The position numbers and the translations under genes were made by a program. DNA of 26,080 nt from PWXP01 sp964487655 (lineage in GTDB: Bacteria; Planctomycetota; Planctomycetia; Pirellulales; Thermoguttaceae), in contig CAZASB010000028.1 of NCBI GenBank assembly GCA_964487655.1, positions 1-26,080 of the forward strand, given 5' to 3'. The notes beneath the pieces were generated by a model. It had not been told where the DNA came from and did no database searches. It saw nothing but the letters and a program-made list of their open reading frames with translations. Positions 25,662-26,080 of the stretch are shown piece by piece (position 1 is the first letter of the stretch; every line of letters starts with the position of its first letter).

Positions 25662-25768
25662 TGAAGCAGTGGACGAAAGCGGTTCGAACGATTGAGTGGG
25701 TCATTCAAGCTGACGTCTCCTGAAAGAGCACCTCGAATGCCAAATGAGGCCTTCCTTGAAACGTATTG

Positions 25769-25797
25769 CGTAAGTTGTTATATGCCAACTACTTACG
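25769..25797. promoter_or_regulatory. Inverted repeat in the sigma-factor upstream region
   Basis: CGTAAGTTG and CAACTACTTACG form an interrupted inverted repeat about 110 bp before the sigma ATG, with AT-rich TTATATG between the arms. On the minus strand this includes TTGGCA and TATAAC, so it could be a promoter/operator. The hexamers do not pair at a standard distance. Confidence 0.3.
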
Positions 25798-25810
25798 ATT
25801 ATTAGTGACC

Positions 25811-25850
25811 CATCCGGCAACGACGCCATTGCAGCCATGTTGCCGGAATG
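25811..25850. repeat. Stem-loop CATCCGGCAAC / GTTGCCGGAATG
   Basis: Two arms of 11-12 bases, complementary apart from one extra base, are separated by 17 bases; a third related copy (GTGCCGGATAAC) starts at 25855. There is no T-tract. The 25662-26048 interval upstream of the sigma gene holds this and the neighbouring inverted repeat. I see no convincing gene there. Confidence 0.35.
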
Positions 25851-26048
25851 CACCGTGCCGGATAACACAACGTTGCATCTCGACTTCACGAGTCCGCGAG
25901 TCTCCCGAGAGCCGTATCGATCCTCACAACGCCAAAAACCGCCTTATTCTTTACAGATTACGCAAATCCTCCAGTTAGCACAAGACCCCTGGCACTGCCA
26001 TTTATCCAATTTTTGCGACTCCAACGCCGACTGGAATTTCCGTCACTC

Positions 26049-26080
26049 TACCCCGGATTATTCATCTACGTAGGGTGGGT
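26049..26080. mobile_element. Left end of a second copy of the MITE-like element, cut by the window edge
   Basis: TA at 26049-26050, one C, then 29 bases (26052-26080) identical to positions 12397-12425, the left terminal repeat of the element at 12394. The flanking TA supports the proposed TA target site. The rest lies outside the window, so completeness is unknown. Confidence 0.7.

Noticed and set aside
25701..25889. 62-codon minus-strand open frame upstream of the sigma gene
   Set aside because: No ribosome site or recognisable protein features. It spans the inverted repeats and is more likely leader or promoter DNA.

Overview
This is a roughly 58-60% GC bacterial chromosomal segment. Gene content suggests Planctomycetota, perhaps Pirellulales-like: a czc/cus-type RND pump, a YhaN-like ATPase/nuclease pair, a CHAD-Ppx-PPK1 polyphosphate cluster, a DUF4091 secreted enzyme, an RHS fragment and a SigA-type sigma factor. 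The taxonomic call is inference from gene content; no rRNA or tRNA gene is present to fix it.

Layout. (1) Positions 1-6240 hold a tripartite heavy-metal efflux system. A TolC/CzcC-like outer-membrane channel on the plus strand faces a minus-strand adaptor-pump operon (CzcB-like then CzcA/CusA-like) tail to tail. The pump lacks the usual transmembrane-helix-4 aspartates. (2) Positions 6243-10990 hold a minus-strand, translationally coupled SbcD/YhaO-like nuclease and a large SbcC/YhaN-like ATPase with a membrane hairpin and a long C-terminal extension. (3) Positions 11163-12396 hold a broken Kef/CPA2 antiporter that appears to have lost three internal segments. It is followed directly by a 185-bp MITE-like element bounded by TA; the left end of a second copy lies at the window's right edge. 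(4) gap (GAPDH) is on the minus strand with its own TATAAT promoter and a strong intrinsic terminator. (5) Positions 13700-14350 are a gene-poor tract with a 20-bp tandem duplication, a G-run cluster and an RHS/YD-repeat remnant. (6) On the plus strand follow a secreted DUF4091 (GH123-like) protein, a receiver-histidine kinase protein, and a CHAD - Ppx/GppA - PPK1 cluster. (7) On the minus strand are a ROK sugar kinase, convergent with ppk1, and an RpoD/SigA-family sigma factor.

Functional themes are metal efflux, DNA-end processing, central glycolysis (GAPDH, ROK kinase) and polyphosphate turnover. In the last of these, the CHAD protein, polyphosphatase and polyphosphate kinase are packed with 2-6 bp gaps and very probably form one operon. 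No CRISPR array, prophage, intact transposase, tRNA or rRNA was found. The most notable observations are the missing proton-relay aspartates in the RND pump, the multiply deleted antiporter next to a MITE-like element, the C-terminal extension of the ATPase, and the sigma-factor start, which lacks a Shine-Dalgarno and is overlapped by a small ORF that has one.
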